A DNA stretch of 51,948 bases from Roseovarius sp. MMSF_3350 (GTDB lineage Bacteria > Pseudomonadota > Alphaproteobacteria > Rhodobacterales > Rhodobacteraceae): the NCBI RefSeq assembly GCF_030733425.1, contig NZ_JASHIZ010000026.1, positions 1-51,948 of the forward strand, written 5' to 3'. The notes beneath the pieces are model-generated. The model made no database searches. It was not told the DNA's origin and was given only the letters and a program-made list of their open reading frames with translations. This document shows positions 7,422 through 15,212 of this stretch, piece by piece (the stretch's first letter is position 1; every line of letters begins with the position of its first letter). The position numbers were made by a program, and so were the translations under genes.

Positions 7422-8738
7422 TTAGGAGTTGGCGTCCTGGAATTTGCGCAGCAGCGCGTTGCCGCGCTCGACGGCGGCATCCAGTGCCTCCTGCGCGGAC
7501 TTGTCACCGGCCCAGACGGCTTCGAGCTCTTCGTTGATGACATCGCGGACCTGGACGAAATTGCCGAAGCGGATGCCCTTGGACGCCGGGGTGGGCGTAT
7601 TCAGCGACAGTTGCTTGATGGCGGTGTCGGTCAGCGGGTCGGTCTCGTAGAAGCCCTGTTCCCGGCTGAGTTCATAGGCGGCGGTGGTGATCGGAACGTA
7701 GCCCGTGCCCTGGTGCCATTCGGCCTGTTGCTCGGGCGAGGACAGGAAATTGAAGAACTCGGCGACGCAGGTGTATGCGGGCTGCTCATGACCTTGCAGG
7801 ACCCACAGTGTGGCGCCGCCGATGATGGAGTTTTGCGGTGCGTCGGCCACGGCGGTATCGAGCGGCAGCATGGTCTGACCGAACTCGAAATCGGTGATCT
7901 CGTCCTTGAAGCCGCCGTAATAGGCCGAGGAGTTGATCCAGAGTGCGGTCTCGCCGTTGACGAACTGCGCCCGGCTGTCGCCGCGGCGTCCGCCATAGGC
8001 GAAAAGGCCTTCGTCGCCCATGTCGGCGATGCGCTGGATGTGGTTGACCACGTTCTCGTTGTTGAAGGTGAATTCGGTATCGAGACCGGCAAAGCCGTTT
8101 TCCTGTGTGGCCATCGGCAGGTCGTGCCAGGCCGAGTAGTTCTCGATGTTGACCCAGGACTGCCAGCCGAAGGAGAAGGGTTTTTCGACGCCGTTCTCTT
8201 TCAGCTTGCGGGCCGCCTCCTCGACCTCGTCCCAGGTGGTGGGGATCTCGGCACCGGCGGCGTCGAGCGCGGTCTTGTTGTACCACAGGACGGGGGTGGA
8301 ACTGTTGAAGGGCAGGGACAGCAGGTTGCCGTCGGTGTCGGTGTAATAGGAGATCACGGCGGGCAGGTATTCGGACGGATCGAAGTCGATTCCGGCATCT
8401 TCCATAAGCTTGTAGACGGGATAGATCGCGCCGTTGTCGCCGGCGGCCATCATGGTGGCGGTGCCGACCTCGAAGACCTGAACGACATGGGGCTGCTCGC
8501 CGGCGCGGAAGGCGGCGATGGCGGCAGTCATGTTCTCGGTGTAGTTGCCCTTGTAGACCGGGTTGACCCTGCAGGTGTCGGAGCCTTCATTGAACTTGGC
8601 CGACATTGCGTCGACGCGTTCTCCCAGGTCGCCGCCCATGGCGTGCCAGAACTGGAATTCGGTCTTTTCGGCGGCCAGCACCGGTTGTGCGACCAGCGCG
8701 ATGGCCGTGGAGGCCGCGAGGATGCGATTGGAATTCAT
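7422..8738 (-). CDS. ugpB: Periplasmic substrate-binding protein, UgpB type
   Basis: A 438-residue extracellular solute-binding protein of family 1. A signal peptide (about residues 1-22, ending PVLAA) is followed by KTEFQFWHAMGGDLGERVD, the typical UgpB opening after cleavage, and the length equals E. coli UgpB. It captures sn-glycerol-3-phosphate or its diesters in the periplasm and hands them to UgpAE. It is first in the minus-strand operon, with GGAG eight bases before ATG. The WHAMGG opening and the rest of the architecture favour UgpB over maltose- or trehalose-type proteins. Ugp operons are often phosphate-regulated, but I see no clean Pho box upstream. Confidence 0.87.
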   Translation of the reverse strand: MNSNRILAASTAIALVAQPVLAAEKTEFQFWHAMGGDLGERVDAMSAKFNEGSDTCRVNPVYKGNYTENMTAAIAAFRAGEQPHVVQVFEVGTATMMAAGDNGAIYPVYKLMEDAGIDFDPSEYLPAVISYYTDTDGNLLSLPFNSSTPVLWYNKTALDAAGAEIPTTWDEVEEAARKLKENGVEKPFSFGWQSWVNIENYSAWHDLPMATQENGFAGLDTEFTFNNENVVNHIQRIADMGDEGLFAYGGRRGDSRAQFVNGETALWINSSAYYGGFKDEITDFEFGQTMLPLDTAVADAPQNSIIGGATLWVLQGHEQPAYTCVAEFFNFLSSPEQQAEWHQGTGYVPITTAAYELSREQGFYETDPLTDTAIKQLSLNTPTPASKGIRFGNFVQVRDVINEELEAVWAGDKSAQEALDAAVERGNALLRKFQDANS

Positions 8739-9002
8739 TGAGGTCTCCCGTCAGTGGTTTGAGCAAAGGCGATGGGCCGGGGCACCAAGGCACCGGCCGG
8801 TCCGCCCCGATTAGAGGGGTTTTGTGACAACCAGATGATGGCAGGCCGGAAGTGTGCTCTGCCCACGGATGCACCGGCCAATTTTCCGCCCCGGCACCGC
8901 CTTTATTCAGCCGCATTTCAGCCCTAGCATCACCATGAATCGCGATGCGGACCTTCGGGGAAGGGCCTGACGCGGTCACCGCGTGGGGGCGTGGAACCGT
9001 AA

Positions 9003-9854
9003 ATGAGTGCTGCCATGAGCATGACAGATACGCGCCGGCCGGCGCTTCGGAACGATCTATACATCCGCAGCGAAGAGCTGCCGGGGACGCCGGCAGTGGA
9101 TGCGGGCGCCGCGACGGATATCGAAAACAACGCCGACACCCTGATCCGGCAGTTGCTGATCGAGGAAAAACGCCGTGCGGCGCCGGAACGACTGCCGGAT
9201 ATCGCGCCGCAGGAAGAGGTCCTGACCTATGATGAGCCGACGCTGCCACGGCGCGAGCCGGTGCGGGAATCGATTGCGCAGATCCTGAAGGCCGAGCGGG
9301 CCGGGGCGTCTGCAGAGGTGTCGCCCCCGCGGGGGCGGCTGCGGTTGCCGCGCCTGACCTTGTCCCGGCGGACAGTCGCGGAGACGCCGCAGTGCGCGCC
9401 TGCGAGGCCGGCCGCATCCGAGGCGGCAGCGCCAGTTCGCACGCGGACGGCCATGCGTTTGCCGGTTTGGCTGCGCACGTATCGACCGACGAAAAAACAT
9501 GTCGCCTGGGCCGTGGTCGCGGCGCTTGTGCTTTATCGCCCGCTGATGGTGCCACTGGCGGCATTACTGCTGGTGTGGCTGGTGTTGATCGCCTACCTGA
9601 GCCTCGGCCCCGACAGATGGGGCGAGATCATCGGCGGCGCGTGGCATAGGCTGCATGCCCGCAATCCCGAGCTGGCGGAGCGCGTGCGGCAACGGGCCGA
9701 TCGCTTTGCCGAGAAGTTCGATCGGTTGCTGGACTGGTTGCCGGCCTCCTGGGCCGAGCGGCTTGCGCTGCCGGATTTCTCCGGTGCGGACGACCCGGAC
9801 GAGAACCGGCCCGACCCGTTCGATCGGCTGGCTGCCGAGGCGCGCGAGAGCTGA
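9003..9854 (+). CDS. Unknown membrane protein upstream of secE
   Basis: I do not recognise this 283-residue protein. Residues 1-155 are hydrophilic, Pro/Arg/Glu-rich and probably disordered. One or two membrane helices follow (about 165-205: HVAWAVVAALVLY, then PLAALLLVWLVLIAYLSLG). A C-terminal amphipathic, charged tail (about 210-283) includes WGEIIGGAWHRLHARNPELA and a WLPASWAERL segment. It looks like an anchored cytoplasmic scaffold. It is divergent from ugpB and co-directional with secE, 132 bases upstream. ATG 9003 gives the longest reading; ATGs at 9015 and 9021 are possible because no strong Shine-Dalgarno decides. Composition is like its neighbours, so there is no sign of recent transfer. 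Confidence 0.7.
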   Translation: MSAAMSMTDTRRPALRNDLYIRSEELPGTPAVDAGAATDIENNADTLIRQLLIEEKRRAAPERLPDIAPQEEVLTYDEPTLPRREPVRESIAQILKAERAGASAEVSPPRGRLRLPRLTLSRRTVAETPQCAPARPAASEAAAPVRTRTAMRLPVWLRTYRPTKKHVAWAVVAALVLYRPLMVPLAALLLVWLVLIAYLSLGPDRWGEIIGGAWHRLHARNPELAERVRQRADRFAEKFDRLLDWLPASWAERLALPDFSGADDPDENRPDPFDRLAAEARES

Positions 9855-9986
9855 TCGCCCGCGACCGGCGGGAAGGCCACAAGCTTCGCTTCGGGCACGC
9901 CGCGCGCGGTCTCGGCTCTTGAATTCGTGGCGCGCGCGGCGTATGTCGCGCGTCACGAGGTTTCCAACGAAGAAAGACGCGCACCG

Positions 9987-10184
9987 ATGGCCGTTACAAA
10001 TCCGCTTCAGTTCATCCAGCAGGTCCGCGCGGAAGTGGCCAAGGTCGTGTGGCCCACCCGGCGCGAGGTTCTGCTGACAACGGTCATGGTTTTCATCATG
10101 GCTGCGTTGACGGCGGTCTTCTTCGCGCTGGTCGACCTGGCGATCCGCAGTGGCCTGGAAGGTCTGCTTGGCCTCTTCGGCTGA
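9987..10184 (+). CDS. secE: Preprotein translocase subunit SecE
   Basis: A 65-residue single-span SecE, the essential clamp subunit of the SecYEG channel. The amphipathic helix NPLQFIQQVRAEVAKVVWPTR and the conserved WPTRREV motif precede one membrane helix (about 33-55). The short one-span form is normal for alphaproteobacteria. The start MAVTNPLQ is chosen over an upstream ATG at 9927 because it matches family members and has a purine-rich GAAGAAAGA upstream. nusG follows after a 190-base gap containing a strong hairpin. Confidence 0.95.
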   Translation: MAVTNPLQFIQQVRAEVAKVVWPTRREVLLTTVMVFIMAALTAVFFALVDLAIRSGLEGLLGLFG

Positions 10185-10254
10185 GGCGCGCGAAATTTGA
10201 CGCTTGAGCCTTGAAATGAAGGCCAAAGGGCGGTAACTGACCCGACACTTCCAG

Positions 10255-10283
10255 CAGCGCGCGGCGATTCGGCCCGCGCGCTG
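10255..10283 (+). other. Hairpin in the secE-nusG gap
   Basis: Perfect 10-bp arms CAGCGCGCGG (10255-10264) and CCGCGCGCTG (10274-10283) surround a 9-base loop. A weak T-containing run (AATTGTTTCT) follows. It may be a leaky terminator/attenuator or an RNase III processing site between secE and nusG. Confidence 0.5.
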
Positions 10284-10374
10284 AATTGTTTCTGGAAGGT
10301 GGTTTGGGCCGGGAAGGCCCTTCGGAATATGAACTTTCCGGGCGGGACCCGGGCAACGAGGGATGGTGCTCAGC

Positions 10375-10908
10375 ATGGCGAAACGGTGGTATTCGGTCAG
10401 CGTTCTTTCCAATTTCGAAAAGAAGATCGCAGAGCAGATCCGGCAATCCGTGGCCGAACAGGGCCTCGAAGACGATATCGACGAGGTTCTGGTGCCGACC
10501 GAGGAGGTCATCGAGGTGCGCCGCGGCAAGAAGGTGACCGCAGAGCGGCGCTTCATGCCGGGCTATGTACTCGTGCACATGGAAATGTCGGACCAGGGCT
10601 ATCACCTGATCAACTCGATCAATCGTGTCACCGGCTTTCTGGGTCCGCAGGGGCGGCCAATGCCGATGCGTGATGCCGAAGTGAACCAGATCCTGAACCG
10701 CGTGCAGGAAGGCGAGGACGCGCCGAAACTGCTGGTCAGCTTTGAAGTGGGCGAGAAGGTCAAGGTCAACGACGGCCCGTTCGAGGATTTCGACGGCATG
10801 GTCGAGGAAGTGGACGACGACAACCAGCGCCTGAAGGTGACGGTGTCGATCTTCGGTCGCGAGACGCCGGTGGAGCTGGAATTCACCCAGGTGACCAAGC
10901 AGGGGTAA
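10375..10908 (+). CDS. nusG: Transcription termination/antitermination factor NusG
   Basis: A 177-residue NusG. The NGN domain (1-115; [21 protein letters not shown]) contacts the RNA polymerase clamp. The C-terminal KOW domain (about 125-177; [23 protein letters not shown]) binds Rho or ribosomal protein S10. The segment [10 protein letters not shown] is the usual NGN core. ATG 10375 is preferred to ATG 10363 because MAKRWYSV is the normal N-terminus and GAGGG at 10358-10362 abuts the earlier ATG but stands 12 bases from the later one. The gene lies in the usual secE-nusG-rplK order. Confidence 0.96.
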   Translation: MAKRWYSVSVLSNFEKKIAEQIRQSVAEQGLEDDIDEVLVPTEEVIEVRRGKKVTAERRFMPGYVLVHMEMSDQGYHLINSINRVTGFLGPQGRPMPMRDAEVNQILNRVQEGEDAPKLLVSFEVGEKVKVNDGPFEDFDGMVEEVDDDNQRLKVTVSIFGRETPVELEFTQVTKQG

Positions 10909-10915
10909 GGTGGTG

Positions 10916-10940
10916 GTCCGCTTTGCGGGAGAAAGCGGAC
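10916..10940 (+). terminator. Stem-loop after nusG, possible terminator
   Basis: A 9-bp perfect stem GTCCGCTTT (10916-10924) and AAAGCGGAC (10932-10940) with a 7-base loop, 7 bases after the nusG stop. The following GTTCTGTTCTG is only partly T-rich. It may end most secE-nusG transcription, which would fit the candidate promoter further on for rplK. Confidence 0.5.
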
Positions 10941-11187
10941 GTTCTGTTCTGACGGTTAGGAGACGCGCATCGACGGGCCGTGGTGCGGCGAACCGACGAT
11001 GGTGATGGGCAATTTATGTCTGCCAACCACATCCAACCCGAGAGCGCGGCACTTCACCTGCCCAATCGCCGTGCCGGGGGACGGCCCGGCGATGCGCGGC
11101 GGGCTTCGCCCTGGTTCCGCGCGGGTGCTTTGCGACTGGGGCAACCAGGGGCTCGAAGCGGACCTTAGGGCGTAAGATACTGCCCGC
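10941..11187. other. Non-coding part of the nusG-rplK gap
   Basis: With the hairpin before it and the promoter and leader after it, this makes a 432-base gap without a convincing gene. Several GC-rich arms could pair, for example CCTGGTT with AACCAGG around 11110-11150. I see no repeat family member here. Short readings through it lack family resemblance and ribosome-binding sites. Confidence 0.4.
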
Positions 11188-11216
11188 TTGCAAATGCGCC
11201 CCTTCGCTTGTATGTC
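11188..11216 (+). promoter_or_regulatory. Candidate sigma-70 promoter of rplK-rplA
   Basis: TTGCAA (11188-11193) and TATGTC (11211-11216) are separated by exactly 17 bases, 125 bases before rplK. The leader then contains the compact hairpin GCCCCGAGGGGC (11226-11237). In E. coli L1 represses this operon through the leader. I cannot confirm an L1 site by eye. Confidence 0.45.
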
Positions 11217-11340
11217 GCCGCAATTGCCCCGAGGGGCGATTCATCCATGTGGGAGGCGAGGCGGTCGCGATCGTCGAACCTGACCACATCAACATAGGCC
11301 TAAGGACGCGTCCCGAGGCTGTTTGAGAAGGAGAAGGCCA

Positions 11341-11766
11341 ATGGCCAAGAAACTTGCCGGCACCATGAAGCTTCAGGTGCCTGCCGGACAAGCGAACCCG
11401 TCCCCGCCGGTTGGTCCGGCGCTGGGTCAGCGCGGCATCAACATCATGGAATTCTGCAAGGCGTTCAACGCCAAGACGCAGGAGATGGAGCCCGGTGCAC
11501 CGTGCCCGACCGTGATCACCTACTATCAGGACAAGTCCTTTGAAATGGACATCAAGACGCCGCCGGCGTCGTACTACCTGAAGAAGGCTGCCAAGCTGAA
11601 GTCGGGCTCCAAGACCCCGGGGCGCGAAAGCGTTGCCACGGTGAGCCCCAAGCAGCTGCGCGAGATCGCGGAAGCGAAGTGGAGAGACCTGAACGCGAAC
11701 GACGTCGAATCCGCGATGAAGATCATCGCAGGGTCCGCGCGGTCCATGGGCATCGAGGTGAAGTAA
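11341..11766 (+). CDS. rplK: 50S ribosomal protein L11
   Basis: A 141-residue L11 that binds the GTPase-associated region of 23S rRNA and, with L10/L12, forms the stalk base. [20 protein letters not shown] followed by [22 protein letters not shown] is the canonical N-terminal domain with its proline-rich hinge face. The C-terminal RNA-binding domain ends in MGIEVK. ATG 11341 follows GAGAAGGAGAAGG. rplA begins two bases after its stop, so the two are co-translated. Confidence 0.98.
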   Translation: MAKKLAGTMKLQVPAGQANPSPPVGPALGQRGINIMEFCKAFNAKTQEMEPGAPCPTVITYYQDKSFEMDIKTPPASYYLKKAAKLKSGSKTPGRESVATVSPKQLREIAEAKWRDLNANDVESAMKIIAGSARSMGIEVK

Positions 11767-11767
11767 A

Positions 11768-12466
11768 ATGGCGAAACTTGGAAAACGTACCCGCGCCGCC
11801 CGCGAAGCCTTCGCGGACAAGCACAACGTGACGGTCGAAGAGGCTGTCGCTCTGGTCAAGAACCACGCCAGCGCGAAGTTCGACGAGACTGTCGAGATCG
11901 CCGTGAACCTGGGCGTCAACCCGCGCCACGCCGACCAGATGGTCCGTGGCGTCGTCGGCCTGCCGAACGGCACCGGCAAGGACGTGCGCGTTGCCGTCTT
12001 CGCCCGTGGCGCCAAGGCGGACGAGGCCAAGGAGGCCGGGGCCGATATCGTCGGTGCCGAGGACCTGATGGAAACCATCCAGGGCGGTGAGATCAACTTT
12101 GACCGCTGCATCGCGACGCCGGACATGATGCCCATCGTGGGCCGTCTGGGCAAGGTGCTGGGCCCGCGCAACCTAATGCCGAACCCCAAGGTCGGCACGG
12201 TGACGATGGACGTGGCCGACGCCGTGAAGGCCGCCAAGGGCGGTGAAGTGCAATTCAAGGTCGAGAAGGCCGGTGTGGTGCACGCAGGCGTTGGCAAGGC
12301 CTCCTTCGACGAAGGCAAGCTGGTCGAGAATGTCCGCGCTTTCATCGATGCCGTGCAAAAGGCGAAACCCGCCGGCGCGAAAGGCACTTACATGAAGAAG
12401 GTGGCGTTGAGCTCGACCATGGGTCCGGGCGTCAGCATCGCGATCGAAAGCGCCGTGACCGAGTAA
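11768..12466 (+). CDS. rplA: 50S ribosomal protein L1
   Basis: A 232-residue L1 with the usual two-domain fold of the L1 stalk, which helps release deacylated tRNA from the E site. Recognisable segments are [16 protein letters not shown] (domain II opening), [20 protein letters not shown], and the C-terminal [16 protein letters not shown]. In many bacteria L1 also represses its own operon by binding the leader mRNA. A strong terminator follows 22 bases after the stop, so rplKA is separated from rplJL here. Confidence 0.98.
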   Translation: MAKLGKRTRAAREAFADKHNVTVEEAVALVKNHASAKFDETVEIAVNLGVNPRHADQMVRGVVGLPNGTGKDVRVAVFARGAKADEAKEAGADIVGAEDLMETIQGGEINFDRCIATPDMMPIVGRLGKVLGPRNLMPNPKVGTVTMDVADAVKAAKGGEVQFKVEKAGVVHAGVGKASFDEGKLVENVRAFIDAVQKAKPAGAKGTYMKKVALSSTMGPGVSIAIESAVTE

Positions 12467-12487
12467 GCGGACACGTTTCGAGATTGA

Positions 12488-12518
12488 AAAGGCCCCCGAG
12501 AGTTTCGGGGGCCTTTTT
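12488..12518 (+). terminator. Strong intrinsic terminator after rplA
   Basis: A 12-bp stem with arms AAAGGCCCCCGA and TCGGGGGCCTTT and a short loop, running into T's. The matching A-run on the other arm means it can also act on the minus strand, where the response regulator gene ends 18 bases away. It may therefore serve both converging transcripts. Confidence 0.9.
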
Positions 12519-12535
12519 CGTTGGGAGCAGGGTGG

Positions 12536-13522
12536 TCAGCCAGATGCACTGACCTTGCCGGGCCAGCTATCTTCCGGCCCGTCGTTCTCGTCCAGGCGTT
12601 TCCGCCGGGCGCTTTCAAGCGCCGCGACGAGCGCCTCGGTGCCGGTGCAGCCGGGCTTCCATTCGAACGGGGTCACGTCGCCGATGGTAGCCGTGACGTT
12701 CATCGGCCTGCCATCGTTGAAATGCGAATCGACGCGCTGCAGGATGGCTTGCAATCTTTGGCCGATCTGGTCGAAGCCGGACCGCCATCCGTCCTCGACC
12801 ACGCAGAGGAATTCGCCGTTTCCGGTATATGCGACCAGGAACTGGTGCCCTTCGAGCAGAACCGAAATCGCTTCGCAGATATCGGTTACGAGGCATTCGA
12901 ATTCGTAGGCGGTGCACCGGGCGTGAAGGTCGACGATATCGTTGATGCCGATGGCGAAGGCGGCCGAGCCGAAAACCTTCTTGCGGGCCATGACGGCGAC
13001 GTAATTTTGCAGCGCGCGGTGATCGATCACGCCGTCGATGTCTTGCGGATGGAACGGGACGTCCAGGGGCAGGGGGCCGTCGCCTCCCGCCGCATTGGTT
13101 TCGGCGTCCGGCGGGGTCGTGTCGGTCGACGGCATTTCGGACTTGGCGACAAGGCTTTCGATCAGGGCGATCCTTTGGCGCAGTTCGTCGATGTCGAAGG
13201 GCTTGGGGATGAAGTCGCTCGCGCCAGCCGCGAAGGCCTGATCGAGCGATGCTTTGTCGGACATCGCGGTCAGCATGACGATCGGTGTCAGTTGGTGGTC
13301 GGGGCGATCCCGCAGGATGTGGCAGAGATCTATGCCGTTGGTTCCGGGCATCTGGATGTCGACCAGAAAACAGTCGATCGGCTGGCCGTCCGGGTCGGCC
13401 ACCACGCCGAGCGCGTCGACCACGCAGGGGGCCTTGGACAGGGTGTGCCTGCCGTCCTGCGTGATCAGAAGTTCCAGCAGGTCGAGGATGGCCGGTTCGT
13501 CATCTACTGCGAGCAGGTGCAT
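12536..13522 (-). CDS. Response regulator paralogue, REC domain plus degenerate GGDEF-like output
   Basis: A 328-residue protein with the same layout as the 3503-4504 regulator. The REC domain (1-125) has D7/D8, phospho-acceptor D55 (FLVDIQMPG), T85 and K107 (PKPF). A low-complexity linker follows (about 128-160). The C-terminal domain (165-320) has a GGDEF-like pattern with GNGEF (234-238) in place of the catalytic motif, followed by a helix and the strand NVTATIGDV. Catalysis is therefore doubtful. I chose ATG 13522 over upstream in-frame ATGs because GAGG lies six bases before it and REC proteins usually start this close to the acidic pair. It sits on the minus strand inside the rplKA/rplJL junction, an unusual site. 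No kinase is adjacent. Confidence 0.8.
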   Translation of the reverse strand: MHLLAVDDEPAILDLLELLITQDGRHTLSKAPCVVDALGVVADPDGQPIDCFLVDIQMPGTNGIDLCHILRDRPDHQLTPIVMLTAMSDKASLDQAFAAGASDFIPKPFDIDELRQRIALIESLVAKSEMPSTDTTPPDAETNAAGGDGPLPLDVPFHPQDIDGVIDHRALQNYVAVMARKKVFGSAAFAIGINDIVDLHARCTAYEFECLVTDICEAISVLLEGHQFLVAYTGNGEFLCVVEDGWRSGFDQIGQRLQAILQRVDSHFNDGRPMNVTATIGDVTPFEWKPGCTGTEALVAALESARRKRLDENDGPEDSWPGKVSASG

Positions 13523-13795
13523 GTCGTGCCTCATATCAAGCATTTGGTCCCGGGCAATCGGCGCACCGGGACCCTTGGTACAATCAGAGGGAGAAAGAAG
13601 GCGCGAGCGAGGCAGGAAATCGTTAATTTTTCAACACCTGCGTTTCTCGGTACCGGTCGGAGGCCCGGGCCGCGCGGCGTTTTCGGGTCGAGACTTGCGC
13701 GTCGGGCGCGGGCGTGTCAGAGTGTCGCCCACGCTGCGTGAGATCGTTTCGATCCGCGCATGTTTGCCTGTCGTGGCAGGCGATGAATTTCCCCC
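13523..13795. other. Gap between the response regulator and the rplJ promoter
   Basis: Together with the promoter and leader this makes a 541-base gap. This part holds the divergent upstream region of the response regulator. Short readings on both strands have no family resemblance, and I see no repeat here. Confidence 0.4.
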
Positions 13796-13824
13796 TTGGC
13801 ATTTGCCGCCATGCGGCATAAACA
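13796..13824 (+). promoter_or_regulatory. Candidate sigma-70 promoter of rplJ-rplL
   Basis: TTGGCA (13796-13801) and TAAACA (13819-13824) stand exactly 17 bases apart. The spacer contains the inverted arms TGCCGC and GCGGCA, which could be an operator. It would give a leader of roughly 230 bases before rplJ, in keeping with L10-type leader control. Confidence 0.5.
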
Positions 13825-13882
13825 CCGGCCTTGCACGTATGGCTCGATTCGTCGGGCCATTTGTGTTTCGTCCGAGACGGTG

Positions 13883-14045
13883 GGTGACCGGGATTTGCCG
13901 GTCATAATTCCTGCCCGAGACGGGAAAGACCAGAATTCTCGAGGTTCTCCTTGGTATCAAGGCGTGCCCCGACTGGCTCAGCCCCGTTAGCGGACCCTTT
14001 GCCGGGTCGTGAGTGGCCCGGTGGTACTGAGCCGGGGGACACCCC
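13883..14045 (+). promoter_or_regulatory. Putative L10 (rplJ) leader with kink-turn-like stem
   Basis: The leader first has a hairpin TGACCGG/CCGGTCA with a GATTTG loop. A long stem then pairs GCCCCG plus GGCTCAG (13965-13981) with CTGAGC plus CGGGG (14027-14037), leaving a few unpaired bases on one strand only, and encloses GACCC (13993-13997) pairing with GGGTC (14004-14008). An asymmetric internal loop flanked by GC pairs just before rplJ is the layout of the L10-leader element that L10(L12)4 binds. The assignment is from shape and place only. Confidence 0.5.
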
Positions 14046-14063
14046 CAAATTTGGAGTGAAACT

Positions 14064-14582
14064 GTGGATAGAGCCCAGAAAGAGAAAGTGGTCGACGAAC
14101 TCGGCCAGATCTTCGAAAGCTCTGGCGTCGTTGTGGTTGCCCACTACGAAGGCCTTACAGTTGCGGAGATGCAAGACCTGCGCGCCCGTGCGCGCGAGGC
14201 CGAAGCATCTGTTCGCGTTGCCAAGAACAGGCTCGCAAAGATCGCCCTTGAGGGCAAGCCTTGCGCAAGCATCGCCGATTACCTCTCGGGCATGACCGTG
14301 CTCACCTTCTCCGAAGACCCCGTGGCAGCAGCCAAGGTCGCGGAAGGTTTCGCCAAGGACAACAAGAAGTTTGAAATCCTTGGTGGCGCCATGGGTGAGA
14401 CGGCCCTGGACCGGGCCGGTGTCGAAGCCACGTCGAAACTGCCGTCGCGCGAGGAGCTTATCTCCACCATCGCCGGCATGCTTGGCGCACCCGCTTCGAA
14501 CATCGCCGGTGCGATCGGCGCACCTGCAAGCAACATCGCGAGCATCCTTTCGACCATCGAAGAGAAGGCGGAAGCAGCGTAA
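14064..14582 (+). CDS. rplJ: 50S ribosomal protein L10
   Basis: A 172-residue L10, the stalk anchor that holds L12 dimers. [17 protein letters not shown] and [22 protein letters not shown] form the rRNA-binding N-terminal domain, and [14 protein letters not shown] is the conserved basic segment. The Ala-rich C-terminus (from [20 protein letters not shown] onward) is the helix that carries L12 dimers. The start is GTG 14064, with GGAG eight bases upstream. It is preceded by an L10-type leader and followed after 72 bases by rplL. Confidence 0.98.
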   Translation: MDRAQKEKVVDELGQIFESSGVVVVAHYEGLTVAEMQDLRARAREAEASVRVAKNRLAKIALEGKPCASIADYLSGMTVLTFSEDPVAAAKVAEGFAKDNKKFEILGGAMGETALDRAGVEATSKLPSREELISTIAGMLGAPASNIAGAIGAPASNIASILSTIEEKAEAA

Positions 14583-14654
14583 GCAACTGCAAGTCCTGCG
14601 TACGGGTTGCAATACCGACGTTGGAACACATCTTAGAACGGAAAGAGCTGAAAA

Positions 14655-15038
14655 ATGGCTGATCTGAAAAAACTTGCTGAAGAGATCGTTGGTCTGACGC
14701 TTCTCGAAGCACAAGAACTGAAAACCATCCTGAAAGACGAGTACGGCATCGAGCCCGCAGCCGGCGGCGCGGTCATGATGGCGGGCCCGGCAGGCGGCGA
14801 CGATGCCGCAGGCGGCGGCGAAGAGCAAACCGAATTCGACGTCATCCTGAAGTCGGCCGGTGCTTCCAAGATCAACGTGATCAAGGAAGTCCGCGCGATC
14901 ACCGGCCTGGGCCTGAAAGAAGCCAAGGACCTGGTCGAAGCCGGTGGCAAGGCCGTCAAGGAGCAGGTCTCCAAGGACGAAGCCGACGAGATCAAGGGCA
15001 AGCTGGAAGCAGCTGGCGCCGAAGTCGAACTCAAGTGA
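14655..15038 (+). CDS. rplL: 50S ribosomal protein L7/L12
   Basis: A 127-residue stalk protein that recruits translation GTPases. The N-terminal dimerisation/L10-binding domain (1-33), an Ala/Gly-rich flexible hinge (about 36-57: [16 protein letters not shown]) and the C-terminal domain ([37 protein letters not shown]) are all clear. The stop codon lies within the first arm of a hairpin (15036-15058). A 366-base gap packed with palindromes separates it from rpoB. Confidence 0.98.
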   Translation: MADLKKLAEEIVGLTLLEAQELKTILKDEYGIEPAAGGAVMMAGPAGGDDAAGGGEEQTEFDVILKSAGASKINVIKEVRAITGLGLKEAKDLVEAGGKAVKEQVSKDEADEIKGKLEAAGAEVELK

Positions 15039-15116
15039 TCCCGGCATCGGCGGGATCATCCCGGACCTGATCCGGGATCTCCTGCCGGCGTGACGATGTC
15101 CCGGATCAAATCCGGG
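15036..15116. repeat. Palindromic repeats, family II (rplL-rpoB gap, first group)
   Basis: Three successive stems: TGATCCCG/CGGGATCA (15036-15058), ATCCCGGA/TCCGGGAT (15058-15078) and CCCGGAT/ATCCGGG (15100-15116). The last two share a core with the tandem copies at 15213-15255, the second in inverted orientation. The rest of the 366-base gap has no convincing gene. Confidence 0.75.
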
Positions 15117-15135
15117 GCGGGATCGTATGAAATCA

Positions 15136-15165
15136 GGCTGGACCGGGCAAAATCCCGGTCCAGCC
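15136..15165 (+). other. 12-bp perfect hairpin in the rplL-rpoB gap
   Basis: Arms GGCTGGACCGGG (15136-15147) and CCCGGTCCAGCC (15154-15165) with a CAAAAT loop. No T-tract follows, so it is more likely an RNA-processing or stability element, or a partial attenuator, than a full terminator. E. coli has an attenuator and an RNase III site in the same gap. Confidence 0.7.
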
Positions 15166-15212
15166 GAACCTGTCTCAGAGAGGCCCTTGCGGCCGGTCGC
15201 GGTAATCCGGGA

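Noticed and set aside
8810..8850. Possible Pho box upstream of ugpB
   Set aside because: TGACA and TGGCA half-sites are present, but their spacing is 14 and not the 11 bases needed for PhoB, so phosphate control is not supported by this sequence.
12521..13741. A 406-residue open frame on the plus strand opposite the second response regulator
   Set aside because: The minus-strand protein has a complete REC domain with its conserved residues; the plus reading has no family pattern.
13631..13960. A 109-residue minus-strand reading frame in the rplJ upstream region
   Set aside because: It overlaps the candidate promoter and leader, is Arg/Pro-rich with no family pattern and has no ribosome-binding site.
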